Assembly (NCBI RefSeq): GCF_004102025.1
Contig: NZ_CP025228.1
Location: 2,914,001 to 2,978,000 of the forward strand
DNA length: 64,000 nt
Direction: 5' to 3'
DNA from: Actinomyces qiguomingii
GTDB lineage: Bacteria > Actinomycetota > Actinomycetes > Actinomycetales > Actinomycetaceae
A program made the position numbers and the translations under genes. Below the pieces are notes generated by a model. The model worked only from the letters and a program-made list of their open reading frames with translations. It was not told the origin of the DNA and did not search any database. Positions 45,101-54,623 of the stretch are shown here, one piece after another (the first letter of the stretch is position 1; the number at the start of each line of letters is the position of its first letter).

Positions 45101-45356
45101 ATGTCTTACCGAATGATCAGAGGGGGCGAAAGTCACCCATGGTGGCGGGCGGATGGTGATCACTGATTAGGGGAACGGACCGGGGGGATTAGCCTTGGAG
45201 TCATTTCGCAGGCGTGGGTGCGGGGTCGTCTGTCTTACAGAGTTGCGCACCAACACACGGAAGGGCGCGTAAGAGCGAATCGGACTCTGCAAAGACGTCA
45301 CAGGCATCCTGTCTTATAGCCCCTTCGAAAGAACCGATAGTCTCCGCATACTCTCA

Positions 45357-46046
45357 TCAGCCGTCGTCATTCACAAAACGCGCGTAGCCACATCCGCCTA
45401 TAGACATGACCCAGAGCACCAGGACAAGCATCTTCGTCTTCCAATCGGCGGGAGCCCTAATTGTCACGAACAAATCAGAACCGAGGCTACTAGGCGCCCA
45501 CTTGCCCAAGGACGTTATCGGAGCCAGCACCGTCGGGCAGACGACCAACATGCATAATGACACAACTAATGCAGGTACCAAAGACCTCAACATCAACCCG
45601 AGCGAAAAAGCCAGCAAAGCCATCACGGACAAGTAAATGCAGCTACGCATCACTACTGGCCATACCTCCTCCACCGGGCCTAGATGCGCTGCCAATGCGG
45701 ACGCCGACATGGTCGCTATCGACACGCCAGCAGCCAAAAATCCTACCACCACCCCCTTTGCCGCACCCAATTTGACGCGATCGGGAACAGCGGTCATCGA
45801 CGTGTATACCTGTCCGCCCTGATATTCGGTGACCGCGCCCAACACACCTATGACCAGCACGCCGTACAGGACGTAATCCGGCACCATCAGCAATGCCCCG
45901 ACATCACCGTGCACCAACAACACATCTTTAGACCGCTTTGAAAGCACTAGCGTGACCGATATACCGAGGCCGAGAGTCGACGCACATGCGATCCATATCG
46001 AGGGGAGCGTCATTAACTTCTTTGACTCTGCGAAAATGGTCGCCAT
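45357..46046 (-). CDS. ABC-2 type permease, second subunit
   Basis: 229 aa with six hydrophobic helices (about residues 15-35, 53-73, 95-118, 130-155, 160-178, 205-222). The N-terminus (FAESKKLMTLPSIWIACAS) matches that of the preceding permease (KAELLKLMTLPSVWVASAL), so the two are paralogues. The DNA is clearly poorer in GC than the flanks. Start 1-2 nt after the previous stop. Confidence 0.82.
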   Translation of the reverse strand: MATIFAESKKLMTLPSIWIACASTLGLGISVTLVLSKRSKDVLLVHGDVGALLMVPDYVLYGVLVIGVLGAVTEYQGGQVYTSMTAVPDRVKLGAAKGVVVGFLAAGVSIATMSASALAAHLGPVEEVWPVVMRSCIYLSVMALLAFSLGLMLRSLVPALVVSLCMLVVCPTVLAPITSLGKWAPSSLGSDLFVTIRAPADWKTKMLVLVLWVMSIGGCGYARFVNDDG

Positions 46047-46047
46047 A

Positions 46048-46821
46048 CTATGCGTCCCTCCTAACCCAGCACCAAGAAGCTGTCAGCACAGATGCGATCA
46101 GCCAACCAAACGTTACGAACATCGCCGAGGCGGGTTGAAGCGGCGATGATATCGGTGTGTCGGTAAGAAACATCGACACACCCGCGGTGTCCGGTAAATA
46201 TCGCGCCGCATCGGTTAGCTGCGAAATCAATAAGCTGAAAGACACCACAGAACTATTAGCGACAAGCACAATCAGGGACAAAGCCCCATTGCGCGTCACG
46301 GACGTGAACGCATAGGACAACAGCGCCATAGACAGCCAATACAACACAACACCGACCGCTTTCCGGAGCAACTCACCATCCGGATCTGTTGCATAGTCTC
46401 CCAGCACGACCTTGGAAACAGCCAATGAACTTGGAAGCGTCACTATTACAAGCCCTACAGTCCAAACCGCAAGAACTGCGAGTTTGGAGGCAATTGTCTG
46501 CATTCGCTTCGGTCCGCCAACCATGGTCGTGGTCACTTGGCGACTTGCTCCGACGTTCTGAGCCGTCCTCGCATACTCACTGGACATCGCGACTACTCCG
46601 AGCACAACGATTCCGATCGTGCCGTAAGTCATTTGGCCGAATCCCGCGTCCGCAGTGGAAGCACTTACAAGACTGGACGTATCACTGGTACTCAGTGCAC
46701 GGTGAACAGTGCTCGCGCTCAGCCACGCCAAACCAACCGGCACAATGAACGCGAGCGCGGACGCGACCCAGACCGATGGCAATGTCATTAGCTTCAGCAG
46801 CTCAGCCTTTACCAGGTTCAT
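46048..46821 (-). CDS. ABC-2 type permease, first subunit
   Basis: 257 aa, six helices, including IVVLGVVAMSSEYARTAQNVGA after the second, a common ABC-2 segment with the conserved Glu-Tyr. It overlaps the ATPase stop (ATGA). Part of the lower-GC cluster 45.3-49.2 kb. Confidence 0.83.
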   Translation of the reverse strand: MNLVKAELLKLMTLPSVWVASALAFIVPVGLAWLSASTVHRALSTSDTSSLVSASTADAGFGQMTYGTIGIVVLGVVAMSSEYARTAQNVGASRQVTTTMVGGPKRMQTIASKLAVLAVWTVGLVIVTLPSSLAVSKVVLGDYATDPDGELLRKAVGVVLYWLSMALLSYAFTSVTRNGALSLIVLVANSSVVSFSLLISQLTDAARYLPDTAGVSMFLTDTPISSPLQPASAMFVTFGWLIASVLTASWCWVRRDA

Positions 46822-47525
46822 GGGGACTCCGCACTTCGCATATGGGCAAAAAACGCGTCCTCAAGATTCCCGTACGCCGCCGTAAACTCGGAGAGTGGGC
46901 CGTCGGCGGTGACACGACCTCCGGATATCATGACAACATCATCTGCTATCTCCGCCAGCTCGCTCATCAGGTGCGATGACAGCAAGACGGTGCCTCCCCG
47001 ATCCGCATGTGCGCGTAGCAGGCGGCGTATCCATCTAACCCCTTCTGGGTCAAGCCCATTCACCGGTTCGTCGAGAATCAGGTATTCGGGATCGCCTAGT
47101 AGCGCAGTGGCGAGCCCCAGTCTCTGTCCCATCCCAAGCGAATACGTCCCTACACGACGACCGGATGCCTCGCTTAACCCCACCTGATCAAGCACCTCAG
47201 CTACTCGGCTTGCCGCAATCTTGTTGCTGGTGGCAACCCAGCTCAGATGTGCACGGGCGGTGCGCGTCGGATTGGCTCCGGCACCGTCGAGCATCGAACC
47301 TACTATTCTTAACGGGTTCCGTAAGTCTCGGTAGTTCTTCCCGTCAACAGTCGCCCTGCCCGAGTTCGCACGGTCGAGTCCAAGGAGTATACGCAGCGTT
47401 GAAGACTTGCCAGCACCGTTAGGCCCGACGAATCCGGTCACCTTTCCTGCCTTAGCCGTGAACGACACGTCGTGTAATACAGTCCGGGAACCATGGCGCT
47501 TCACCACCTCGTCAACTACGATCAT
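46818..47525 (-). CDS. ABC exporter ATP-binding protein
   Basis: 235 aa. Walker A GPNGAGKSS, signature YSLGMGQRLGLATALLGD (LGMGQ form of exporters), Walker B YLILDEPVNGLDPEG, switch His in LLSSH. First gene of a three-gene exporter operon that is divergent from a two-component system, the classical arrangement for antibiotic-peptide immunity. Confidence 0.92.
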   Translation of the reverse strand: MIVVDEVVKRHGSRTVLHDVSFTAKAGKVTGFVGPNGAGKSSTLRILLGLDRANSGRATVDGKNYRDLRNPLRIVGSMLDGAGANPTRTARAHLSWVATSNKIAASRVAEVLDQVGLSEASGRRVGTYSLGMGQRLGLATALLGDPEYLILDEPVNGLDPEGVRWIRRLLRAHADRGGTVLLSSHLMSELAEIADDVVMISGGRVTADGPLSEFTAAYGNLEDAFFAHMRSAESP

Positions 47526-47709
47526 GTGGTCGATCGTCGCATCGGCGGCTTCGAAGGGGAATCAGCCTCAGGGCGGATTCTCGCGGCACGTCAGCCCACG
47601 GGCCCATCCTGTCGAGAAGCCATCGTGTGTCCCAATCGCTCACGGAGGAGCCGCCCACGCGTATGCTGGTGCTGGTGCTGTTGCTGGTGCGGTCTTCGCC
47701 TCCAGGCCA

Positions 47710-47721
47710 TATGATTAGGAC
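47710..47721 (+). promoter_or_regulatory. Leaderless promoter of the 47722 kinase
   Basis: TATGAT (47710-47715), TAGGAC, then ATG at 47722. Confidence 0.55.
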
Positions 47722-48561
47722 ATGTATCGCTCCGGCCCTCATGGAGTCTTAGCCCGTGCGGTAGCCGCCCTAGCGGTTGCCGGGATCGTCGTCACGGGAC
47801 CGGACGACCGTGGGGGTAGCACCACCCCGGTGGTGTTGGCGACCGCCCTCGCAGCTGTGGTCTGGGCCGTTGTGGTTAGAAGCCGTGATCGTGCGAACCA
47901 CTATCGTCTGGCTCGCGCACGTGCCGTCGCCGATGCTGCACGTACAGAGCGTCTCCGCCTCGCAGAGAACCTCCACGATCTGGTTTCACATCGACTCGCA
48001 GGGATTACTTTGCATGCGAGCACTGAGCCGTTGCTCGACGAGGCCGGTACGCGCCGGGCACTGAGGGACATTGAGAGCAGTGCACGTGCCGCGACTGCAG
48101 ACATGCGGCAACTCCTCGCAACGCTGCGTTCGGCGGATGAGGCGTCGCTGTCGCCCTCCTCATGCTGTGCTTCCGATCCGCAGGGCTGGCGCGATGAAGT
48201 GCTTTCGTGGCGGCAGGCAGGCTTGAATGTCCAGGTATCCGAGAGCGCTACTCCGATCTACGGCGCCAATGTCAAGCGGATACTTACCTCGGTTGTTCGG
48301 GAGGCTCTGGCCAACGTCGCCCGACACGCCGGTCACGTACGAGTTCGCGTCCAGGTCTCCCGCGAAGACGATAATTTGCAGGTGACGGTTTACAACGATG
48401 TGCCTGAGCCGGGGAGACACTCGTCTGTCGGAGGAGGAACAGGACTCGCTACACTGGCACGCCGTTGTCACGAATTGGGAGGGACACTTGTGACCACCGA
48501 GGTCGGGAACGGCTTCCTTGTGGAGGCGATAATTCCGGACCCAGGCGGGAGTCGGCCATGA
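47722..48561 (+). CDS. Short sensor histidine kinase (HisKA_3)
   Basis: 279 aa, small for the family. Two helices at about residues 9-24 and 36-52 span the membrane with almost no external loop, as in intramembrane-sensing kinases. RLRLAENLHDLVSHRLAGITLHA carries the phospho-acceptor His; VREALANVARHAG and GGGTGLATLARRCHELGG are the N and G boxes. Overlaps the regulator start by ATGA. Confidence 0.9.
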   Translation: MYRSGPHGVLARAVAALAVAGIVVTGPDDRGGSTTPVVLATALAAVVWAVVVRSRDRANHYRLARARAVADAARTERLRLAENLHDLVSHRLAGITLHASTEPLLDEAGTRRALRDIESSARAATADMRQLLATLRSADEASLSPSSCCASDPQGWRDEVLSWRQAGLNVQVSESATPIYGANVKRILTSVVREALANVARHAGHVRVRVQVSREDDNLQVTVYNDVPEPGRHSSVGGGTGLATLARRCHELGGTLVTTEVGNGFLVEAIIPDPGGSRP

Positions 48562-49241
48562 ACACCTCCATTATTCATCAAGCGCGCACCAAAATACGCG
48601 TACTGATCGTCGATGATCAGACGCTACTGCGCCGTTCGCTCGTCACCATACTGAACCCGGTGGCGGACATCCTCGTCGTCTCCGAAGCAACTGATGCGGC
48701 CAGTTCGTTGGCAGCCGCCCGCAGTCTGCTTCCCGACGTCATACTAATGGACATACATTTGTCGAATGGCAGCGACGGCATCGAGGCGACGAGAGCGATC
48801 TGCTCCGATGCCGCACTGCGCTGCACCAAAGTGTGCATGCTCACTGTGTTCGATGATGATGCATCGGTATTTCGCGCGCTACGTGCCGGTGCCTCTGGAT
48901 ACCTGCTTAAGGACACGCCGCCGGAAGGCGTCATCGATGCCGTACGGACGATCAACGCGGGTAGGTCGCTGCTTTCTCCAGGAGTACTTTCAACGGTTAT
49001 CGCTCATGCTCACCCCGCTGAGGTCCTCTCCGTACCTCTGTCTGCCCTCACGTCCCGTCAGACCGAGGTTCTTCGACTTGTCGCCAGTGGCTTGTCTAAC
49101 GACGATATTGAAGAGAGGCTGGGCATCTCCCACTCAACGCTGAAGAGCCATATGGGTGCGTTGCTGCGCCGACTGGGCGCGCGCGATCGGGCCCAGCTAG
49201 TCATTGCCGCCTACGAAGGCGGGCTCATGGGGACGCGATAG
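48558..49241 (+). CDS. NarL-family response regulator
   Basis: 227 aa. Receiver: VLIVDDQTLL, DVILMDIHLSNG (phospho-acceptor Asp), LTVFDD, YLLKDT (Lys). HTH: LTSRQTEVLRLVASGLSNDDIEERLGISHSTLKSHMGALL. Probably controls the divergent exporter operon at 45357-47525. Confidence 0.94.
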   Translation: MNTSIIHQARTKIRVLIVDDQTLLRRSLVTILNPVADILVVSEATDAASSLAAARSLLPDVILMDIHLSNGSDGIEATRAICSDAALRCTKVCMLTVFDDDASVFRALRAGASGYLLKDTPPEGVIDAVRTINAGRSLLSPGVLSTVIAHAHPAEVLSVPLSALTSRQTEVLRLVASGLSNDDIEERLGISHSTLKSHMGALLRRLGARDRAQLVIAAYEGGLMGTR

Positions 49242-49271
49242 GAACAGCAGCCAAGACGCCGTAGCCCACAC

Positions 49272-49292
49272 GGTGCGGCGGTTCGCCGCACC
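49272..49292 (+). terminator. Hairpin behind the response regulator
   Basis: GGTGCGGCG-GTT-CGCCGCACC, a perfect 9-bp stem, 31 nt after the stop at 49241. No T-tract. Confidence 0.6.
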
Positions 49293-49544
49293 GCTTGGCC
49301 GGCGTTCAGTAACGGTGAATGCCACAGGCCTCCTTGATAGGCCGGATCCGCGGCGGGAGCTGGTCCAGCGGCTTTGTGCGCGGGGCGTCGCAGGATCCTG
49401 CCTCCGCAGCGACCTCGTAGAACCAGCATTTGTGGCTCTTCGTGTTTGGGGGTGTGGTCGGCGGTGTGTTCTGGTCGGCCGTGTGACGGCCTCTTCGCTC
49501 ACCCGAACGCAGTCTCCCGTGTTCGAACGTGGCGCGGCGCCCGA

Positions 49545-51241
49545 CCTGACTCCTGACAGCTGGTTGGGGTGGTTGGGGTTTTTCGTTGGTGTGGTGTGGT
49601 TGGGTTGGTGGTTGTGGGGCACTAATCCGGTGGCGGGTAGGGTGTAGGGGTGTGAGCCCGTTTATCCGTAAGGTGCGTACCGCTTCTGGTGCTACGGCGG
49701 TGCAGATCGTGGCTAAGGAGCATGGTGTGCGCCGGATTGTGGAGCACCTGGGCTCAGCGCACGACGAGGCGGAGCTGGCGGCCCTGGTTCAGGCGGGACG
49801 GGAGAAGATCCGGGGCGGCCAGGGCGTTTTGGACCTGGCCGGCCTGACACCGCAGGCCGCCGGCCAGGCCGCGCCGGCGGTGGTTGAGTCCAAGCGCTCA
49901 GTGCTGTTGTGGGATGTCCTGTCGGGCGCGTATGAGGCCCTGGGGCTGGGTGAAGCGGTGGGTGGTGATGAGAGCTTCAGGCAGATGGTGCTGGCCCGAC
50001 TCGTGGAGCCCACCAGCAAGGAGCAGGTCCCCGCCGTGCTGGGAGAGCTCGGAGTTGACGCTGTGACCCCACGCTCCTTGTTCCGGTCCCTGGCGCGCTG
50101 CGTTACCGGCGACTACCGCTCCCATATCCAGGCCGCCTGCCTGCGGCACGTGAGTGCCGCAGGGGACTTGTCCTTGTGTTTGTATGACGTGACGACCCTG
50201 TACTTCGAGGCGGAGAAGGAGGACGACCTACGACGGGTGGGCTATTCCAAGGAGCGCAGGGTGGACCCGCAGGTGATCGTGGGGCTGCTGGTGGACCGGA
50301 CGGGCTTCCCGTTACGTGTTGGCTGCTGGGAGGGCAACAAGGCCGAGACCAGCACGATCGTGCCGATGATCGAGGAGTTCCGGGAGGCGTCGGGGATTGA
50401 GCACCTGGTCGTGGTGGCGGACGCCGGCATGCTCTCCGCAACCAACCTCGAAGCACTCGACCAGGCCGGCTTGGGATTCATCGTCGGGTCCCGCATGACC
50501 AAGGCCCCGGCAGATCTGGCCGCGCACTTCGCCTGGCACGGGGACGCCTTGGCCGATGGGCAGATCATCGACACCATCACCCCACGCCGCGGCACGCGCT
50601 CGACCGAGAGGGACGAGAAGCTGCGTGATGAGCCGGTCTGGAGCCCAGCGGAGTTTGCGGGCTCGTGGCGCGCGATCTGGGCGTATTCCGCCAAGAGGTT
50701 CGCCCGGCACCAGCAAGACCCTGACCTCCCAGGAGAACAGGGCCCGGGCGGTCGTTGCTGGGGACCGGCGCCCCAAGGGGACCAGGTCCGTGACCACCCG
50801 TAAGGGCGACCAGGTCCTCGACGAGAAGGCTCTGGCCCGAGCCAAGCGGCTGGCCGGGCTGAAAGGCTACGTGAGCAATATCCCCGCATCGGTGATGCCC
50901 GCCAGCCAGGTGATTGCTTCCTATCACGAGCTGTGGCACGTGGAGCAGTCCCTTGCGCATGTCCAAGCACGACCTGCGCGCCAGGCCCGTCTTCCACCAC
51001 ACCCACCACGCCATCCAGGCCCACCTCACCGTGGTGATGGCATCCTTGGCCGTCGCCCGCCACCTACAAGCCGCCACCGGTGTGAGCATCAAGCGGCTCG
51101 TACGCGAACTGAAGCCGCTTCAAGAGGTAACTATCACCATCAACGGCCACCACATCACCGCCCAACCCCAGACCACCCAGACCGCGCAGCAAATCCTCAA
51201 CAACCTGAACACCGCAGGGCACTAAACCGTCAGGAGTCAGG
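49545..51241 (+). mobile_element. IS1634-family insertion sequence, copy 2
   Basis: 1697 bp with 13-bp perfect inverted ends CCTGACTCCTGAC (49545-49557) and GTCAGGAGTCAGG (51229-51241), flanked by a 22-bp direct repeat. Same family as 33250-35028, in opposite orientation. Confidence 0.93.
49652..51225 (+). pseudogene. IS1634-family transposase with two +1 frameshifts
   Basis: Frame A runs from the GTG at 49652 (IRKVRTASGATAVQ) through DVTTLYFE and VVVADAGMLS to about 50720. Frame B (SKTLTSQENRARAVV ... YVSNIPASVMPASQVIASYH) runs to about 50955, and frame C (RMSKHDLRARPVFHHTHH ... ILNNLNTAGH) to the TAA at 51223. Each change is +1. The joints coincide with those of copy 1. The sequence is otherwise free of stops, so programmed frameshifting is possible; inactivation of a common ancestor is the simpler reading. 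Confidence 0.85.
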
Positions 51242-51317
51242 TCGAACGTGGCGCGGCGCCCGAGGACGGCCTCCGCATGGTTGTTCCGGGCGGCCGCGTC
51301 CTCAAGCGCGAAGTGCT

Positions 51318-51380
51318 GGTTTCCGACCTTGGGGTGTGGTTTCCGACCTTGGGGTGGTCGTGAACCGCACCCCAAGGTCG
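51318..51380. repeat. 20-nt direct repeats with inverted third copy
   Basis: TGGTTTCCGACCTTGGGGTG is present at 51318-51337 and 51338-51357; CACCCCAAGGTCG (51368-51380) is the reverse complement of its 3' part. Confidence 0.9.
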
Positions 51381-51727
51381 TAAATCGACATCCATGGGGC
51401 GGTTTCATGGGATGGCATCACGAGGCGGACGGTTCGTCAGGTACCACCAACGATTCGGCATGAACAACGACGGCTCGTGCGCCCGCCCCTCGAACCGTCG
51501 AAAGAAGTGGAGAATCGTCGTCCGCAACACCCGAACCGTCGGGCACGATCCGCCGCGAGCCACCGCGATCCACCGAGACTCACGGCGAGCCATCCCGTCC
51601 CCGCCCACCGCGCCCACCGGGACGTACACACAAACCACCACCCACACACCCCACCCATCCACCACACCCCCAAACACGAATAACCCTGAGAAGAGCCCTG
51701 AAACGAGCGGACACGGTTACGCCCGGG

Positions 51728-52375
51728 TCAGGGCCTTTGGGAGCCGCGGTAGTAGAGCACCGCGATCTGGGTGCGGTTGCGCAGGCCGAGCTTAGCCAGG
51801 ATTGCACTGATGTGGTTGCGCACGGTGCCCTCGCTAAGGTGCAGTCGGCCCGCCGTCTCGGCATTGTCGAGTCCGTCGCTGACGGCCTGAACCACCTCGT
51901 ACTCACGCTCGGTCAGTGCGTCGAAAACGGGCGGACGCGTGTCCTCTGGCGTCGCCGTGTCCGCCGCCAATCCCATGGCGGCGGTGCGTTCGAGCACCTT
52001 TCCTTCCAGGACACTCATTCCAGTCATGACGCTGCGCAAGGCCGGAGCGATCTGCACCACGTCCTGTTTAATCAGGTATCCGCGCGCACCCATGCGCAGC
52101 GCTCGCGCGATGTAATCGTCGTCAGTGAAGGTGGTTAGGAACACCACCCGCGCATCCGGGTCCACCGCCAGTATCTGCTCTGCGGCGTCCAGCCCATTGC
52201 TTCCGGGCATCTGTATGTCCATCAGCACGATGTCGGGTCTGCGCTCCCGGAAGCCCGCCACCGCCTCCTGACGACTTGCGCCCACACCGACCACGTCGAT
52301 ATCCGGCTCCGCCCCCAGAATCGTGGCCAGGGAGCGGGCCAGCAGGAGATCATCGTCGACGACCAGTACCCTCAT
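51728..52375 (-). CDS. NarL-family response regulator
   Basis: 215 aa. Receiver: VLVVDDDLLL, DIVLMDIQMPG, LTTFTDD, GYLIKQD. HTH: LTEREYEVVQAVSDGLDNAETAGRLHLSEGTVRNHISAILAKL. Its ATG overlaps the kinase stop. Probably regulates the divergent ABC operon at 53663-56973. Confidence 0.94.
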   Translation of the reverse strand: MRVLVVDDDLLLARSLATILGAEPDIDVVGVGASRQEAVAGFRERRPDIVLMDIQMPGSNGLDAAEQILAVDPDARVVFLTTFTDDDYIARALRMGARGYLIKQDVVQIAPALRSVMTGMSVLEGKVLERTAAMGLAADTATPEDTRPPVFDALTEREYEVVQAVSDGLDNAETAGRLHLSEGTVRNHISAILAKLGLRNRTQIAVLYYRGSQRP

Positions 52376-53502
52376 GCGGTCTCCTTCGGGATGGTGGCGA
52401 GCACTGTGAGCCTGGGGCGCAGCAGAACCCGCAGCGTACCGCCCAGGGACTCGACCCTGTCGATCATGGACCGCATGCCCAACCCCGGACCTTCAGCATC
52501 CGGCTGCGCCTTCCACAGCGGCTGCGGGGACTCGGCCCACGCCGGGACGGCGCCGTCGTTGGCGATGGTCAGCCGCCAGAACCCGGGGAAGTCGGTGACC
52601 GTTACCCAGGCGCTTCTCGCCTCACCGTGGCGGGCCGCGTTGGTCAGGGCTTCACGTGCCACAGCGACCAGACACCGCGTTACCGGCGCAGGTAAGGACG
52701 CATCCGGGGCGCAGTCGATCTTGACTTGCGGGATGCCGCAGCCGGCTCCTAACCGGTTCAGCGCCACCGCCAGATCCTCACCCGCATCATCCAGGGCGTG
52801 AACACCCGCACGCATGGCCGACAGCGCCTCATCCGCGGTCTGCTCGATCTGCTTCAAATCGGCCACCACCTCCGGGGCGCCCCTATGGGCAACCTGGGCG
52901 GCGTGCACCTGGAACAGCATCCGGGTGAGCAGGTGCCCGACGCCGTCGTGGATGTCCCGGGCGATCCGGGTGCGCTCGGACAGGGCGGCGGCGCGCATCT
53001 CGTACTCCTGGGCTTCCTCCAGCCGCGTCTGTGTCTCCTGCAAGGCGGTGACCCGGTACTGCAAATCGTCGCGGACGGCATGCAAAGCACCACGGGTCCG
53101 CTCCACCTGGCCGGTACGCACCGCCAGCAGCGCCGCCAGCGCGGCCAGGACCGCCGCTCCCACCGCACTGATGCTCAGACCGCGCCACAGCGCCACTGCC
53201 AGCGGCGCTATGCACACCGCCGCCCCGCCCCAGAGCCACCGGCCCCGTCCCGAAGTCACCCCGACCAACTCGTAGACGGCAACAGGCGCCCCCGCGACGG
53301 CCGCGGAGCAGGCACACGCCACCAGCAGATAGGCGGCCGGCAGGGCGCCGAGAGCCGAGCACTGTCCTAAGGCGGCACAGGCCCCGGAGCAGATGACCGC
53401 AACCAGGAACCACACGACCACCGTCGGCGTGGGCATACCGGAGGCCAGCACTAAGGCGACACAGGCTCCCAGCACTACGGCCCTGTCCGTCAGCTCCCTC
53501 AC
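52372..53502 (-). CDS. Sensor histidine kinase (HisKA_3)
   Basis: 376 aa from the GTG at 53502. Four to five helices (about residues 5-150), a short coiled coil (TALQETQTRLEEAQEYEMRA), then SERTRIARDIHDGVGHLLTRM with the phospho-acceptor His, VAREALTNAARHG (N box) and GPGLGMRSMIDRVESLGG (G box). CATAAT stands 6 nt before this GTG on the minus strand, which decides the start over the ATG-equivalent at 53565. Confidence 0.9.
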   Translation of the reverse strand: MRELTDRAVVLGACVALVLASGMPTPTVVVWFLVAVICSGACAALGQCSALGALPAAYLLVACACSAAVAGAPVAVYELVGVTSGRGRWLWGGAAVCIAPLAVALWRGLSISAVGAAVLAALAALLAVRTGQVERTRGALHAVRDDLQYRVTALQETQTRLEEAQEYEMRAAALSERTRIARDIHDGVGHLLTRMLFQVHAAQVAHRGAPEVVADLKQIEQTADEALSAMRAGVHALDDAGEDLAVALNRLGAGCGIPQVKIDCAPDASLPAPVTRCLVAVAREALTNAARHGEARSAWVTVTDFPGFWRLTIANDGAVPAWAESPQPLWKAQPDAEGPGLGMRSMIDRVESLGGTLRVLLRPRLTVLATIPKETA

Positions 53503-53514
53503 ACCTCGATTATG
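53503..53514 (-). promoter_or_regulatory. Leaderless promoter of the 53502 kinase
   Basis: On the minus strand: CATAAT, CGAGGT, GTG. Spacing is 6 nt as at purU, dapD and others. Confidence 0.55.
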
Positions 53515-53662
53515 GACGATGCCGAGCCCGCCGGTGGAGCCGACGACGCCCCTGACTTTTATCATGTCCCCGGCGCCGCCTCATGACAGCAGGCACTTCC
53601 GACACCGTCTTCTTCCCGGAACCATATTTCCCGTGCGCAACATACGAGTGGGAGGAGCCGGC

Positions 53663-54622
53663 GTGACCGAAGCAGCGGTCGCCGTTGAAAAACTGGTCAA
53701 ACGCTATGGGGATCTGGTCGCCGTGGACGGGCTGTCGCTAGAAGTCACTTCAGGCGAGATCCTTGGCCTGCTCGGCCCCAACGGCTCGGGTAAGACCACA
53801 GCGATCAACTGCATACTGCAACTGCTCACCTACAACCGGGGCGAGATCAGCATCTTCGGCGAGCCGATGTCGGCCACCGCCTACGAGCTCAAGCGGCGAA
53901 TCGGGGTGGTGCCGCAGGATGTGGCCGTCTTCGAGGAACTCACGGTGTGGGAGAACATAGACGCCTTCTGCTCCCTGTACGTCTCCGATCGCTCCCGCCG
54001 CCGCGAGTTAGTGCAGGAGGCGATCGATTTCGTAGACCTGGGCCGATTTGCGAAGTTCCGTCCTAAAAAGCTGTCCGGCGGGCTGCTGCGCCGCCTGAAC
54101 ATCGCCTGCGGCATCGCCCACCGGCCAGAACTGATCATCCTGGATGAGCCCACCGTGGCCGTGGACCCGCAGAGCCGCAGCGCCATCCTCGACGGCATCA
54201 AGCGCCTCAATGCCCACGGCGCCACCATCGTCTACACCAGCCACTACATGGAGGAGGTAGAGCAGCTGTGCACACGCATCATCATCATGGACCGGGGCAA
54301 GCAGCTCGCCGCCGGCACCGCGAGCGAGCTGAAGGCGATGATCGGCACCGGTGAGCGGATTCGCGCGGAGGTGCTGTCGCCCGCCGAGATCGGGGAACGC
54401 GAACTGGAGGCGGTACGCCGGGCGGAGCATGTTCGCGCCGTCGCCTATGAGGCACCTGAGCTGATCGTCGAGTGCACGCCGGGGGCGCACAACCTGGCCG
54501 ACGTCCTCGAAGCACTCGCCGAGGTGGGCGTGGTATGCGGGCGGATCACTTCCGAGCCGCCCACCCTGAACGACGTGTTCCTGGAGATCACCGGCCGGGC
54601 CCTGCGCGATGAGGCGGCCTGA
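53663..54622 (+). CDS. ABC exporter ATP-binding protein (drug type)
   Basis: 319 aa, GTG start with GGAGGAG in front. Walker A GPNGSGKTT, Q-loop VVPQDVAVFEELT, signature LSGGLLRRLNIACGIAH, Walker B LIILDEPTVAVDPQ, switch His in YTSHYMEE, and a C-terminal DrrA-like extension ending in PTLNDVFLEITGRALR. First gene of a three-gene exporter unit. Confidence 0.93.
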   Translation: MTEAAVAVEKLVKRYGDLVAVDGLSLEVTSGEILGLLGPNGSGKTTAINCILQLLTYNRGEISIFGEPMSATAYELKRRIGVVPQDVAVFEELTVWENIDAFCSLYVSDRSRRRELVQEAIDFVDLGRFAKFRPKKLSGGLLRRLNIACGIAHRPELIILDEPTVAVDPQSRSAILDGIKRLNAHGATIVYTSHYMEEVEQLCTRIIIMDRGKQLAAGTASELKAMIGTGERIRAEVLSPAEIGERELEAVRRAEHVRAVAYEAPELIVECTPGAHNLADVLEALAEVGVVCGRITSEPPTLNDVFLEITGRALRDEAA

Positions 54623-54623
54623 T

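Larger units (their letters stand above)
49523..51263. repeat. 22-bp target-site duplication of IS1634 copy 2
   Basis: The same 22 bases, beginning TCGAACGTGGCG and ending GGCGCCCGA, are found at 49523-49544 and 51242-51263 directly outside the IS ends. Unusually long duplications are known for the IS1634/IS1549 group. Confidence 0.93.
49434..51697. mobile_element. TIR-bounded element split by IS1634 copy 2
   Basis: TTCGTGTTTGGGGGTGTGG (49439-49457) and its exact reverse complement (51662-51680) form 19-bp terminal inverted repeats; with GGCTC outside on the left they match the ends of the other elements. On the right a 12-nt insertion seems to separate CACGAA from GAGCC (51693-51697). Without the IS (and one target copy) the element would be about 550 bp. 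It has no transposase and carries 20-nt repeats at 51318-51380 and inverted GACGGTTCGT/GAACCGTC units at about 51430-51550. Confidence 0.55.

Noticed and set aside
49197..49647. Overlapping frames on both strands between the regulator and IS1634
   Set aside because: Region contains a terminator hairpin, an element end and the IS border; frames have no motif or start signal.
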